Notes: a model not told the origin generated them from the sequence alone. Shown: positions 26,504 through 35,688, numbered from the stretch's first letter. The stretch: 64,000 nucleotides of DNA from Neobacillus paridis (GCF_016765675.1 NZ_JAESWB010000365.1:1-64000); one strand, 5' to 3'. Made by a program: numbers and translations.

Positions 26504-27136
26504 TTATTTATACTCCAGTACCTCTTTTAAAGGAATCCTTGTCGTTTTAAATGCGGGTGCTGCTGCTTTGCCTAATGCAATCAGGACAACCGGTTCATAG
26601 CGTTCCGGTACAGCGAATCGCTGACTAAATTTTGCTTTATCAAACCCGCCCATTGGAACAGTATCATAGTCTTTTGCCTTTGCAAGCAGCATAATTTGCA
26701 TCGAAACCAGCCCTGTATCAAAGAAGGCAATATTTTTGCGAATTTCTTCAGAGGCATGTGGATACGTACTATTAGCACTTTTGATTAACCGTTCCATATT
26801 AGCTTCATCCATGTACCCAGCCTCATTAGCACTCCGGTATACTCTTTCAATGTTGCGGTACATTTCCTTATCAGCTAAAACGGCAATAACGGCTGATGAT
26901 GTCTCCACCTGTTCCTGGTTGTTGGCAATTTCCCGCAGTTCCTTTTTCGTATTTTGATCATCAAAGACAATAAAGCGCCATGGCTGAAGATTACTTGAAG
27001 AAGGGGCAGAAATGGCTTCGCCTAAAATTTCTTCAATTTCCTGTCTTGAAATCTTAAAGTTAGGGTCGTATTTTCTAACTGAGTGACGTTCTTTTATCAC
27101 ATCAGATAAGCTTTTCATTGCTGTAGTGGTCATCAT
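26504..27136 (-). CDS. Nitroreductase-family FMN oxidoreductase
   Basis: A 210-residue nitroreductase-fold enzyme with the FMN-binding N-terminus ERHSVRKYDPNF, ISAPSSSNLQPWRFIVF and the C-terminal MGGFDKAKFSQRF region. Closest in style to the B. subtilis YodC/MhqN group, which reduces quinones and nitroaromatics. It is divergent from a HxlR-type regulator, and YodB/CatR-like HxlR proteins control such genes in B. subtilis. Two palindromic sites lie in the shared promoter. Confidence 0.9.
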   Translation of the reverse strand: MMTTTAMKSLSDVIKERHSVRKYDPNFKISRQEIEEILGEAISAPSSSNLQPWRFIVFDDQNTKKELREIANNQEQVETSSAVIAVLADKEMYRNIERVYRSANEAGYMDEANMERLIKSANSTYPHASEEIRKNIAFFDTGLVSMQIMLLAKAKDYDTVPMGGFDKAKFSQRFAVPERYEPVVLIALGKAAAPAFKTTRIPLKEVLEYK

Positions 27137-27161
27137 TTGTCTCCTCCACGCTTTTTTCTAA

Positions 27162-27204
27162 ACTTACTTTAAGTAAGTACAGAAATAAGCTTACTATTAG
27201 TTAG
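27162..27204. promoter_or_regulatory. Candidate HxlR operators between nitroreductase and HxlR genes
   Basis: ACTTACTTTAAGTAAGT (27162-27178) is a palindrome around a central base. CTTACTATTAGTTAG (27190-27204) is a weaker version 12 bases on. Their placement in the 135-base divergent promoter and the TTACT half-sites fit HxlR/YodB-type operators. Binding is inferred. Confidence 0.6.
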
Positions 27205-27271
27205 TTTATTCGTCAAGTTTCATTATTTTTAGTAAAATAGGATCAAGACTAAATTCTACGGAGGCTGTTTC

Positions 27272-27628
27272 ATGGATGAGTGTTCGCCGAAAATGATCAC
27301 CCCTAATGAGTGTCAGGGAATTTGCAAAGACTTCCACAGTACTATTGAATTCATTGGTAAACGTTGGGTTGGTGTGATTATTTATAGTTTGTTACAAGGA
27401 CCCAAAAGGTATCATCAAATCTTGGCGGAAATCCCTGGCATTTCGGATCGGTTGTTAACAGAACGGCTACGAGATTTGGAAAAAGAAGGGCTAATTATTA
27501 AAAGGGTAGATAAAACTTCGCAAAAAAAGGTGGAATACGAATTAACATCAGCTGGGAAGGAGCTTGAAAAGGTTATTGCAGCAATTATGCATTGGATTCA
27601 GCAAAAAGGAAAAAGTCAATACCAGTAA
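27272..27628 (+). CDS. HxlR-family redox or quinone-sensing regulator
   Basis: A 118-residue winged-helix protein of the HxlR family (FIGKRWVGVIIYSLLQGPKR; PGISDRLLTERLRDLEKEGL). It has cysteines at residues 4, 14 and 18 in the N-terminal arm. YodB and CatR sense quinones or diamide through an N-terminal cysteine, so thiol sensing is plausible here. Start ATG follows CGGAGG. Likely represses itself and the divergent nitroreductase. Confidence 0.88.
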   Translation: MDECSPKMITPNECQGICKDFHSTIEFIGKRWVGVIIYSLLQGPKRYHQILAEIPGISDRLLTERLRDLEKEGLIIKRVDKTSQKKVEYELTSAGKELEKVIAAIMHWIQQKGKSQYQ

Positions 27629-27635
27629 TTTTTTG

Positions 27636-27665
27636 CAAAAAAAGAAGCATGAAAATCCATGCTTC
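27636..27665 (-). terminator. Terminator of the pirin gene
   Basis: GAAGCATG (27644-27651) and CATGCTTC (27658-27665) form an 8-bp stem that touches the pirin stop codon; the minus strand continues with seven T residues. It also lies just beyond the convergent HxlR gene. Confidence 0.8.
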
Positions 27666-28683
27666 ACGATCTTTGTTCTACTCTTCCATCACCATGTTGG
27701 GCAAATCTTCCGGCACTGCGCTCGTTGACAGGATCAAGCCGTCCCCATGGCCATCCTCCGAATTGTGTTCGGCGATAGTCATTAAAGGCAGCGCGGATTT
27801 CTTCCTCCGAGTTCATCACAAACGGACCATACTGGGCAACCGGCTCCTGAATCGGCTCTCCCTCAAGCAACAGAATAAAAGCATCCTGGCTGCCATTGGT
27901 CATTTCAACCTCTTGGTCACCCGCAAGCTTTACACGATGGAAAGCCATAATGGTCGTGCCTTCTAACTGGATTTTTTCCCCTTGGTAAAAATACATATTT
28001 CTGTTCAATGTTTTCGAGACAGCTGGCAGTTTAAACGTAGCCTCTGGCTCCATATGAATAAGAAAGATACTAACATGATGGTCAGGATCCTTGGCCCAAG
28101 AAGCAGGGGCTGGATCTAAACTAGTCTTGCCTAGCAGGCTCCCGGCAATGAGGCGAACGGTTGTCTTCTTCCCATTAGGGCTAGTTGTTTCCACTTCGGG
28201 GATATCTTCAGCCCACAGCATTTTATAATTTGGATTGGCTGATTTTTCTCTAGCAGCGAGGTTCAGCCAAATTTGAAAAAGCTCAAGCGGATTGTCCTTA
28301 TCCTGATGGATGAGAGGGAACATTTCGGTATGAAGACAGCCTTTCCCGGTTGTCAGCCATTGCACATCGCCATTTCCATAGCGTCCTCTAGCACCGGTTG
28401 AATCAAAATGATCAACAAACCCTTCAAGAACGATGGTTACGGTTTCAAATCCTTTATGTGGATGGGCTGGAAATCCTGGAACAGTTGTACCATGATACAT
28501 TCTAAAGCCATCTTTTACAGTAAAATCCTGGCCCAAATCCCTGCCCTCCAGCGATACGGCCGGCCCCTGCTGATCATTTCCGGCGGGATAAGCATCTTTA
28601 TGATGCATAGTTATAAGAAAGGGATCTTCGGTCTCCCATTGAAAACTAAGCTTTTGAATTTTGAGAATTTTATTGTTTCCCAT
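27664..28683 (-). CDS. Pirin-family bicupin protein
   Basis: A 339-residue pirin. The metal site is visible in FPAHPHKGFETVTIVLEG (His-x-His and a later Glu) and GKGCLHTEMF. Some bacterial pirins act as quercetin 2,3-dioxygenases; others have regulatory roles. The C-terminal extension NDYRRTQFGGWPWG is typical of Firmicute members. Monocistronic, with a terminator at its stop. Substrate unknown. Confidence 0.9.
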   Translation of the reverse strand: MGNNKILKIQKLSFQWETEDPFLITMHHKDAYPAGNDQQGPAVSLEGRDLGQDFTVKDGFRMYHGTTVPGFPAHPHKGFETVTIVLEGFVDHFDSTGARGRYGNGDVQWLTTGKGCLHTEMFPLIHQDKDNPLELFQIWLNLAAREKSANPNYKMLWAEDIPEVETTSPNGKKTTVRLIAGSLLGKTSLDPAPASWAKDPDHHVSIFLIHMEPEATFKLPAVSKTLNRNMYFYQGEKIQLEGTTIMAFHRVKLAGDQEVEMTNGSQDAFILLLEGEPIQEPVAQYGPFVMNSEEEIRAAFNDYRRTQFGGWPWGRLDPVNERSAGRFAQHGDGRVEQRS

Positions 28684-28796
28684 CTCTATGCTCCCTTACA
28701 GCGATTTTTGATGATGTTGATTTGGAAATCCATTGTTACCTAGCGAACTCCTTTTCTAAGCTTAAGGGCATCTTAATGCTTTTAAAGCCAGCCCAA

Positions 28797-29471
28797 TCAT
28801 TTTTTATTTCTAAGATATAGATCTTTGGTTTTAAACCCTTCACTAAGAATCATTTTCATTTCTTCGCGGCGTTTGGCCTTTGTTGTTTCTTGTTTGGCAC
28901 TATAGATATATCGTGCCCAGTCTTTACGATAGCCAGGAGTGAGTGACTGATAAAAAGCCAGCAATTCTGGTGTATCCTGTAAATCCTTTTCCACCTCTGG
29001 AATTAAAGCCTCATAGTCTTCTACCCTTTGGCTCGGTTTGGAGGCAGCGTTTTGTTCCTGCTTTTTCGATTCTTCTTTCAGGCCAACTACTGTAAACACC
29101 TCATCCAATCCGACCATCCGGGCAAATTTAATCGTGCTGTCTCCAATATAACCATTCTCGTCAGCACCTAACCCGGTTAATAGATCGTCACGATGAATAA
29201 ACGTTGAGTATACTTTATTGCCTTTTTTCGGATAAGCTAAATAAAGGTAGCCGTTTTTGTTAAGGGCATTTTTTTCAATGACCTGATAAACAAGCTCCTT
29301 TAGTGACTCCAAATCCAGGACAAAGGCAAAAATGAGATCATACGGCAGTGAGACTAACTCCGAGTCATATTCCGCCAGATCAGCAAAATAATCAGCTCCA
29401 GCAGGTAGATTTAATACCGCTTTCTTTTTATATTTTTGCAAATTTAACTTTTCTGCTATTGATTTCGCCAT
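28797..29471 (-). CDS. YdeI/OmpD-associated (OmdA) domain protein
   Basis: About 224 residues from the ATG at 29471 (MAKSIAEKLN), which has GGGTGA five bases upstream; the ATG at 29501 has no ribosome site. The N-terminal half resembles DUF3052-like proteins (KLNLQKYKKKAVLNLP). The C-terminal 60 residues match the OmdA motif (YRKDWARYIYSAKQETTKAK, RREEMKMILSEG). Function is not established for the family. No operon partner. Confidence 0.75.
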   Translation of the reverse strand: MAKSIAEKLNLQKYKKKAVLNLPAGADYFADLAEYDSELVSLPYDLIFAFVLDLESLKELVYQVIEKNALNKNGYLYLAYPKKGNKVYSTFIHRDDLLTGLGADENGYIGDSTIKFARMVGLDEVFTVVGLKEESKKQEQNAASKPSQRVEDYEALIPEVEKDLQDTPELLAFYQSLTPGYRKDWARYIYSAKQETTKAKRREEMKMILSEGFKTKDLYLRNKK

Positions 29472-29614
29472 TTGATCACCCATTAAAAAATATTTCAACA
29501 CTCTTTAAGTTTAAAAGTTTCACACTTAATTAGCAAATTGGCTGTTTGCAGTAATTTGCATTATATCTGGTCGGAGACTGCCCGTAATAGTTTACCATAA
29601 TCGTGAAGGATATC

Positions 29615-31357
29615 TTATTTTTCATAAATGGTTTCAAGCTCTTTCATCGTGAATTTATCAACCGTTGGAATTCCAATCGGCGGATTTAACACCATCCCTT
29701 TATTATATATAATTGAAAGTCTCGATGTTGTTGGGGCCAGTGAAGTTTGTCTTTCTTGAAAATAAAGCTTGTCTAATGACGGCCCAACCGAAAAAGAGTT
29801 TGCAAAAGGCTTATCTTTTGTTTTTCCCTTAGTAACATTCAATACCACCGGATTCCCGTAAACACCGCCATGAATTTTCAGATTCGATCCAATTCCAAAA
29901 ATTTCCAATTGTCGATTTGAATAAAAATAAGCATTCAGTACCTTAGGCTTATCTTCAAATTCATTATTATTGGCAATTGTGACTTCCTCATCAGCAATAA
30001 TCACAGCCGTCCCGTCTTTATCCGAAAAATCTTCAATATTAGCTTGGCGTGTAACATATACCGTTCCGTTTGTATTAAAATCACCATTAATATCCACACT
30101 GTCTTCAATATACATTTTTCCGGTGAAATTAAAATTTTTTATCTCTGTTTTTTCGTCAATATAGATAAAACTATCTTCGGATCCTAACGTAAGCGAACCA
30201 TATTTAGATACTTCATCAGGTGTATACTTGTTTAAATCAATAAGCTCGCTGCCTAAATATCCCTTGCCATTGACATGAATTGATCCTTCCACTGTTAACT
30301 TACCGCCAGATTTTTCTCTAAGTAACTTTTGGGCTGTACGTATTTTTAGGTCCCCGCCAACAAAAAGGTCGCCTTTCACAATTAATTCACCTTCGGGATC
30401 GATCCTAAGATTTCCATTTATTCTGGCATCTCCATTGATCACCAGTTTACCAGATTCCAAGATTCCAAGACGTAAAAATTCAGCCGAGCCATTTATTGTT
30501 GTCGGACCAACAACTTTACCAAAATCATTAAGCCAGTAGGTTTTAAGATTTTTTTGGCTGATTTCAGTTTTCTTTTTTTCATCTACCAGATTTTTCGGCA
30601 GTATGGTTTCCGTTAATAAATTCCGATTGAGCATTTTTGGAACAACCGAAAAATATTTATTCATATTATCCGGTTCGGGTATAAATGGGACCCAACTATT
30701 TTGTTTTTGATTATAGCGATAATAACCCCCGGAAACCGTTAAGTTCCCTTTAATCGCAGGGTATGAAGTATTAACCCAATAATCCCGATCAGGCAAGATT
30801 AAGCGGTATTTTATAAACTTTCCTTGATTTCTGGTATACACGTTCCCATTGACTAATACATCCCCTTCAAGATATGGTGCCCCGTTTAGTACAAGATCAC
30901 TTGGAGAAACGGTGCTATATTGAAATACCTCAGCAATAGTAGAAATTGTTACTTTCTTTTTTATAAATTTTCCTGTTTGTCCAATCGGGGATTTTATCGT
31001 GACCTCTTCTAATATAACACCGGAATTTTTTATTATCTTCCGCTCTAAAGTGTATCCATTGTTAACACCAAGGGCTGCAACATGATCTAAGGCAGATTGC
31101 AACAGTGGTAAAGCTGTACTCTCATTCAAGTCCCCATTATTAAGATTCTCAATTTCCTGATCAATATATGCGAGGCCCATTTCGATTGAATTTTCCGCAT
31201 TTACCTTGTTTTCAATAGACTCTTTATTTTTCACAACACCTTTTAAAGAATTCATGGTGTAAGCAGTTAATGAAAGCCCAATAATTCCAATCAAAGTAAA
31301 TATTAAAAGGACCGAAACCAAGGAATAGCCTTGTTGTGCTTGGAATTTTTTAACCAT
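29615..31357 (-). CDS. Prepilin-like membrane protein with a bactofilin-like repeat domain
   Basis: 580 residues. The N-terminus has a type IV prepilin-like cleavage site and helix (QQGYSLVSVLLIFTLIGIIG), but position +5 is Ser instead of the usual Glu, as in PilX/GspK-type components. Residues 150-500 carry many short beta-strand repeats (GDVLVNGNVY, GKLVINGDARINGNLRI, GDLFVGGDLKIRT) like polymer-forming bactofilin or right-handed beta-helix domains. Last gene of a three-gene pseudopilin set; no assembly ATPase or prepilin peptidase is in view, so they must be supplied elsewhere. A role in DNA uptake, secretion or surface attachment is inference. Confidence 0.75.
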   Translation of the reverse strand: MVKKFQAQQGYSLVSVLLIFTLIGIIGLSLTAYTMNSLKGVVKNKESIENKVNAENSIEMGLAYIDQEIENLNNGDLNESTALPLLQSALDHVAALGVNNGYTLERKIIKNSGVILEEVTIKSPIGQTGKFIKKKVTISTIAEVFQYSTVSPSDLVLNGAPYLEGDVLVNGNVYTRNQGKFIKYRLILPDRDYWVNTSYPAIKGNLTVSGGYYRYNQKQNSWVPFIPEPDNMNKYFSVVPKMLNRNLLTETILPKNLVDEKKKTEISQKNLKTYWLNDFGKVVGPTTINGSAEFLRLGILESGKLVINGDARINGNLRIDPEGELIVKGDLFVGGDLKIRTAQKLLREKSGGKLTVEGSIHVNGKGYLGSELIDLNKYTPDEVSKYGSLTLGSEDSFIYIDEKTEIKNFNFTGKMYIEDSVDINGDFNTNGTVYVTRQANIEDFSDKDGTAVIIADEEVTIANNNEFEDKPKVLNAYFYSNRQLEIFGIGSNLKIHGGVYGNPVVLNVTKGKTKDKPFANSFSVGPSLDKLYFQERQTSLAPTTSRLSIIYNKGMVLNPPIGIPTVDKFTMKELETIYEK

Positions 31358-31372
31358 GGGAATGCCCTCACT

Positions 31373-31867
31373 TTATAATCGGTAGAATTTATTCACTTCA
31401 AATTTTTGATTATTTTGCTGGTCTGAGATAATTAAATTGACTAAAAGGCCTCCATTTTTTAAAGAAAATGAGGAGCCTTCAACAGAATATGGGTCAGAAT
31501 TAATCCTTCTTCCCTCTATTAATAAGTCCTTTTTGTTAATTTCAATTGCAACTTTTGATCTTTCAATTTCTTCATACTCGCCTGAGGTGGTATTCATTTC
31601 TACACCATTTTCAATCGCCCAAAAACTAGTGAAATGATCTTCGCTGTTTGCTTCGCCAATGATTTCAATCGTGTCCACATTAAGCATCATTTTGTCAAAT
31701 TGATTACAAATTTCAATGGTTTCATTTCTAATGTTAACATCTTCGATGGAAGCCTTATTCACTCTCATTGCGGTAGTATAGATCGAATAAGCAGTAATAA
31801 GGATAATGGAGGAAATCGCAAGTACCGCTAATAGTTCGACTAAAGTTACGCCACTTTGTCGTCTCAT
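31373..31867 (-). CDS. Prepilin-type (pseudopilin) protein
   Basis: A 164-residue protein with a class III prepilin signal RRQSGVTLVELLAVLAISS: cleavage after Gly, then Val-Thr-Leu-Val-Glu with the conserved Glu at +5. The rest is a small globular domain with no clear name. It overlaps the upstream pilin gene by 4 bases and precedes the bactofilin-like gene by 15, so the three form one operon. Confidence 0.85.
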   Translation of the reverse strand: MRRQSGVTLVELLAVLAISSIILITAYSIYTTAMRVNKASIEDVNIRNETIEICNQFDKMMLNVDTIEIIGEANSEDHFTSFWAIENGVEMNTTSGEYEEIERSKVAIEINKKDLLIEGRRINSDPYSVEGSSFSLKNGGLLVNLIISDQQNNQKFEVNKFYRL

Positions 31868-32274
31868 TTTCGTACATACCCCTCCAGTTGCGTTTTATTC
31901 TGTTCGTTTTTTGTAAATACGGTTATTTTTACAATAAGGACGCGATTAGGAAGATCTGGATGAGGGATAACGATAACTTCTGCGGAATACCTGGATACGT
32001 CAGTTGAGGAGTCTAGTTGAAGTTCGTCGTTTATTTGTATCGACTTTGGATTCCCAAGATTTGAAGATAAAATGTCAAATCCCTTTGCTTTATATACATC
32101 TAAAAGACTTTGACAAAGCTGAATGGAAGAAAAACTTTTATCCATATGTTTGTTTTGCTGGAAACTTTGAATAAAGTAAGAACTGACAAGCATAAGTAAA
32201 ATCGTGGTAAGAACAATGGATGCAAGTACCTCGACAAGTGAAATTCCTTTTTCCTCCTTCAATATTCTATTCAT
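31864..32274 (-). CDS. Prepilin-type (pseudopilin) protein, first of the operon
   Basis: A 136-residue protein with the prepilin signal KEEKGISLVEVLASIVLTT, Glu at +5, followed by a hydrophobic helix and a small beta-rich domain. Likely a minor pilin. It starts the three-gene operon. The 414 bases upstream (32275-32688) hold a terminator of the neighbouring operon and an AraC-type remnant. Confidence 0.85.
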   Translation of the reverse strand: MNRILKEEKGISLVEVLASIVLTTILLMLVSSYFIQSFQQNKHMDKSFSSIQLCQSLLDVYKAKGFDILSSNLGNPKSIQINDELQLDSSTDVSRYSAEVIVIPHPDLPNRVLIVKITVFTKNEQNKTQLEGYVRK

Positions 32275-32435
32275 TTAATCACCTGCTTGAATGATTTGAA
32301 TTAAATGAAAAATAACTATATTAGTCTACTCATATATATTTTACCATTAAAAAATTCGACAAATTTGGCATATTCGTGACATTTATCACAGTTCTCGATG
32401 AGTTAAAATGAGGAAAATGCGGAGAATGGTTTTTT

Positions 32436-32470
32436 ATTAAAAAAAGGAACATTCCCGAAAGAAGTTCCTT
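32436..32470 (-). terminator. Terminator of the nos/two-component operon
   Basis: AAGGAAC (32444-32450) and GTTCCTT (32464-32470) form the stem; the minus strand continues with a run of seven T residues. It lies about 220 bases after the response regulator gene. Confidence 0.7.
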
Positions 32471-32494
32471 TTACTTAACAAATTTTTTTAAAAA

Positions 32495-32614
32495 ATAGAA
32501 TGGCTCAAGGAGTTACTGGAAAAGACGGACCCCGCCATTAGCGAAATTAGTGAGGAGATGGGATTCAGCGAACCCGGTAACTATACTAAAACCTTAAAAA
32601 ATACGAAAATATAA
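32495..32614 (+). pseudogene. Fragment of an AraC-family DNA-binding domain
   Basis: A 40-codon stretch in the plus strand reads IEWLKELLEKTDPAISEIS then EEMGFSEPGNYTKTLKN, the second helix-turn-helix of AraC/XylS regulators, and ends at a TAA. No start codon or first half of the domain is present, so it is a relic. It shows that a gene was lost between the pilin and two-component operons. Confidence 0.7.
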
Positions 32615-32688
32615 CTCCTTACCAATACTGGAAGTTGTTTTTCATCAAAATATAGTTCTTTAAAATGCTTTTATGTGTCCCTCCCCAT

Positions 32689-33327
32689 TTAATTTGAGAT
32701 GTATTTAACCGCATAGGATGCCAGTTGTACTCTGTTTTCGAGACCAAGTTTATTTAGCAGGTGTTTGATGTGGTTTTTAACGGTGTTTTCGGCGATATAT
32801 AGTTTTTCCGCGATTTGTTTGTTGGTGAGCCCGTCTGAAACCAACAGGAGAATTTCCTTTTCCCTAGCTGTCAAGGTGCTGATTTCAGGGGTGTTCATTA
32901 AGTCGCGCTCTCTAAATTGGTATAAAAGTTTTCCAGCGAGATTCCTTGTAATGGTGTCGGAGCCATCAACAATCGAGTGGAGATATTGCAGCCAATCATC
33001 CGGCTCCATATTTTTCAACAAGTATCCCTGTGCCCCATATTGAATCGCTGTAAATAAATCACCAACGTTATCAGAAACACTGAGGATGATCACTTTTATC
33101 AAAGGAAATTTTTCTTTGATAATTTTTGTTGCCTCCAAGCCATTCATGACAGGCATTTCAATATCAATTAATAAAATATCAGGGTTCAGTTCTTCACATA
33201 GCTGGATTGCCTCTTTGCCATTTTTCGCCTGCCCGGCAATTGAGAAAAGATTATCGTCTTCAAGAATCTCCAATATTGCCCGGCGTGCATGTGGATGGTC
33301 ATCTGCGATTAACACTTGATAAGTCAC
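32689..33327 (-). CDS. NarL/LuxR-family response regulator
   Basis: 212 residues. Receiver domain with DDHPHARR, phospho-acceptor in LLIDIEMP and lysine in LLKNMEP. C-terminal LuxR helix-turn-helix (LTAREKEILLLVSDGLTNKQ; NTVKNHIKHLLNKLGL). Overlaps the kinase gene by 29 bases. As the end of the nosD-L-Y-F transcript it probably responds to a redox, nitrogen-oxide or copper-related signal; this is inferred from position only. Confidence 0.92.
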   Translation of the reverse strand: MTYQVLIADDHPHARRAILEILEDDNLFSIAGQAKNGKEAIQLCEELNPDILLIDIEMPVMNGLEATKIIKEKFPLIKVIILSVSDNVGDLFTAIQYGAQGYLLKNMEPDDWLQYLHSIVDGSDTITRNLAGKLLYQFRERDLMNTPEISTLTAREKEILLLVSDGLTNKQIAEKLYIAENTVKNHIKHLLNKLGLENRVQLASYAVKYISN

Positions 33328-34135
33328 CGTGGTTTCGCTCCCTTTTTACGACGATGATGGTTCCATCGTCTAACTCAGAGATTATCTCAAGCTGGGCATC
33401 CATTTTCTGGGCTCTTTCCCTTAACATAACTAAACCATATCGGGTGCGCTCACTTTGGTTGGGCAAAAACCCTTTGCCATTGTCTTTGATCGTCATTGTC
33501 CAGCCTTCAGAAGTTGTATGTAATTGTAAAAATGCTGTGGTTGCCTGGGAATGCTTGCGGATATTCGTAAACGCTTCCTGAATAATACTAAAAAGCTGTA
33601 CCTCTTCCGCGGGGCTAAAGGATCCTTCTTCGGTTCTAATCGAAATCTTCGCCTCAATCCCTGACACGGCAGACCACTCATTAACCCAATTTTCAATTCG
33701 TTTTTGTAACGACGGCATTTCCTCGGGATTCATCCGTAGATTATAAATCGCCTGCCTAACATTGGCATCGATCGAATTGAGCAACCCCTTTGCTTCTTCT
33801 ATTTTTCCTTTTGATAGATTCACTTTCAGTAAAAATAACGTTTGCGCAATATTATCATGCAATTCTTTTGCCAGCCGTTCCCGTTCCTCATATACGGCCC
33901 GCATTTCCCGTTCCGATGCAATTCGTCTATTTTTTTTCGCAATGATATTAAACATCCAGGTTGAGAAGAAATACATAATCACTAATGTTAACAAGATAAT
34001 CAAGTAGTTTCCCAAAGACATCGATAGTTTATGAAGGAAAACGCTATGCCTGAGAAGTTCAAATCCACCAATCAAGATAGCAGGAAGTAAAATTGTAATT
34101 ACTTTCAACGTTCGGTAAGACATTGAAAACGCCAC
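33299..34135 (-). CDS. Membrane sensor histidine kinase, HisKA_3 (NarX/NreB) type
   Basis: 278 residues: two membrane segments near the N-terminus with almost no external loop, then the HisKA_3 box ERLAKELHDNIAQTLFLLKV and the ATPase domain (QEAFTNIRKHSQATTA; DNGKGF). No cysteine cluster for an iron-sulphur sensor is visible. Partner of the response regulator whose gene overlaps its end. It sits 21 bases after nosF. Confidence 0.9.
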   Translation of the reverse strand: MAFSMSYRTLKVITILLPAILIGGFELLRHSVFLHKLSMSLGNYLIILLTLVIMYFFSTWMFNIIAKKNRRIASEREMRAVYEERERLAKELHDNIAQTLFLLKVNLSKGKIEEAKGLLNSIDANVRQAIYNLRMNPEEMPSLQKRIENWVNEWSAVSGIEAKISIRTEEGSFSPAEEVQLFSIIQEAFTNIRKHSQATTAFLQLHTTSEGWTMTIKDNGKGFLPNQSERTRYGLVMLRERAQKMDAQLEIISELDDGTIIVVKRERNHGDLSSVNRR

Positions 34136-34156
34136 CTTCTAAAACGCTATATATAT

Positions 34157-34879
34157 CTATTTAACCATAGATACTTCTTTTTGCCGATAGCGGTTGGTCA
34201 AGTCTACCATCAGTTGTTCGGGATTTTGATGATTATTCACAATAAGTTCGGACATTTTACCCTGATCCATAAAGACTATTTGATCTGCGGCTTCTGCGGC
34301 AACGTCCATCATATGGGTGGAAAAAATTATGGTTGTGCCGCTGCTTTTTATTTTTTTCAGTAAATCAATGAATACATTAATCCAGTAGGGATCAAGGCCG
34401 TTTGTTGGTTCATCGAGGATTAGGACAGCGGGATGTGCCATCCATGCCTGGCCAAATAAAAGCCGCTGCCGCATCCCTTTCGATAAATGCTGGATTCGTT
34501 CATTCTGTTTTTCCTCCAGGCCGAGTAGCTGAATGACCTCTTGAATTCGGGATTTGGCGACTTTTCTAAAGGCTGCATAAAAGGTGAAAAACTCGTTAAC
34601 AGTTAAGGATTCTTGAGCATAAAATTCATCAGGCATATAGCCGATCAGTGAAACGTATTTTTTACGATTGGTCAGTATGTCAACGCCATCAATCAGGATT
34701 TTCCCTTCATTTGGTAAGGAAAGGCCGGCAATCATATGAAGCAACGTGCTTTTACCGGCACCGTTTCCACCGCATAAAGCGATGCACTGCCCTTCTTCAG
34801 CCGAAAGTGAAAACGGGTAAAGTGCCATTTTGTCTTTAAAAAACTTGGCGACCTGTTTGATTTCGAGTCGGGCGGTCAT
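34157..34879 (-). CDS. nosF: NosF-like ABC transporter ATP-binding protein
   Basis: 240 residues with Walker A GGNGAGKST, signature LSKGMRQRLLFGQ, Walker B VLILDEPTNGLDP and the H-loop FSTHMMD. With the NosY-like permease it forms the ABC exporter that supports copper-site assembly of nitrous oxide reductase in known nos clusters. It overlaps the permease gene by 4 bases. Family assignment rests on the nosD-nosL-nosY context as much as on sequence. Confidence 0.85.
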   Translation of the reverse strand: MTARLEIKQVAKFFKDKMALYPFSLSAEEGQCIALCGGNGAGKSTLLHMIAGLSLPNEGKILIDGVDILTNRKKYVSLIGYMPDEFYAQESLTVNEFFTFYAAFRKVAKSRIQEVIQLLGLEEKQNERIQHLSKGMRQRLLFGQAWMAHPAVLILDEPTNGLDPYWINVFIDLLKKIKSSGTTIIFSTHMMDVAAEAADQIVFMDQGKMSELIVNNHQNPEQLMVDLTNRYRQKEVSMVK

Positions 34880-35688
34880 GTCATTCTCCTCCGTTTCAAG
34901 CTGATTATGGCAAAGGTAAACAGCAGCAAAAAGTAAGCAAGCAGATAGAGAATCAAAAGAATGATTCCCGTGCCCGATTCAAATAAATGGACAACCGAAT
35001 CATATGATTGCCCAAAAACAGCGCCGCTGTCCCAGCGAATCATCAGGAAAACACGAAAAAACTCGGCCGGATTGATGAACATCGCCAGCTTCATTAATGG
35101 TTCAATCAGTGGATACGGCATGAGTCCAAGAATGGCGATTAATGCCGTCGGCCAAATCATGATACCAAAAAACCAGGCCGCGACTGACAATGTGAATGCC
35201 TGCCACTTTGTTTTGACAAAGGTTCCAAGAAAAATACCCATCATTAAAAAAGCAAATATGAGCAATAAGGAAAACCAATAAATCCTGACCAGCCAGGCAA
35301 GCGATAACGGAACTCCTGTTATTAAACCAATAAGCATGCTTACACCAAAACTAAATGTAAACATTAAGGTTTGTGCCGTAAAAATACCGAGGAATTTCCC
35401 GCCTATGTAAGCAGCGATACTGACAGGATACGTGCACAGAAGCCGCCATTGGCCATTTTCCATTTCATTTGCAATCGAAAAGGAACCGTTCATCATCATA
35501 AACAGCGGTAATAAATACAATAAAATGTTGACAATCGTACCGCTTATATTGGTAAAGCCGGAAATGCCCATATTGTTTTTCTCCAGTAAGAATAATAAGG
35601 AAAAAACAATCACCCATAGGAAAAGAAAAGTATAAAAAGAGCGCTGTCTCGTCAATGTTTTCCATTCTGAAAACCATAGATTGATCAT
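34876..35688 (-). CDS. nosY: NosY-like ABC-2 permease
   Basis: A 270-residue membrane protein with about six helices and the ABC-2 pattern (NEMENGQWRLLCTYPVSIAA YIGGK region near residues 70-95). Placed between nosL and nosF, matching NosY. It probably exports a sulphur or other factor for metal-site maturation. Confidence 0.82.
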   Translation of the reverse strand: MINLWFSEWKTLTRQRSFYTFLFLWVIVFSLLFLLEKNNMGISGFTNISGTIVNILLYLLPLFMMMNGSFSIANEMENGQWRLLCTYPVSIAAYIGGKFLGIFTAQTLMFTFSFGVSMLIGLITGVPLSLAWLVRIYWFSLLLIFAFLMMGIFLGTFVKTKWQAFTLSVAAWFFGIMIWPTALIAILGLMPYPLIEPLMKLAMFINPAEFFRVFLMIRWDSGAVFGQSYDSVVHLFESGTGIILLILYLLAYFLLLFTFAIISLKRRRMT

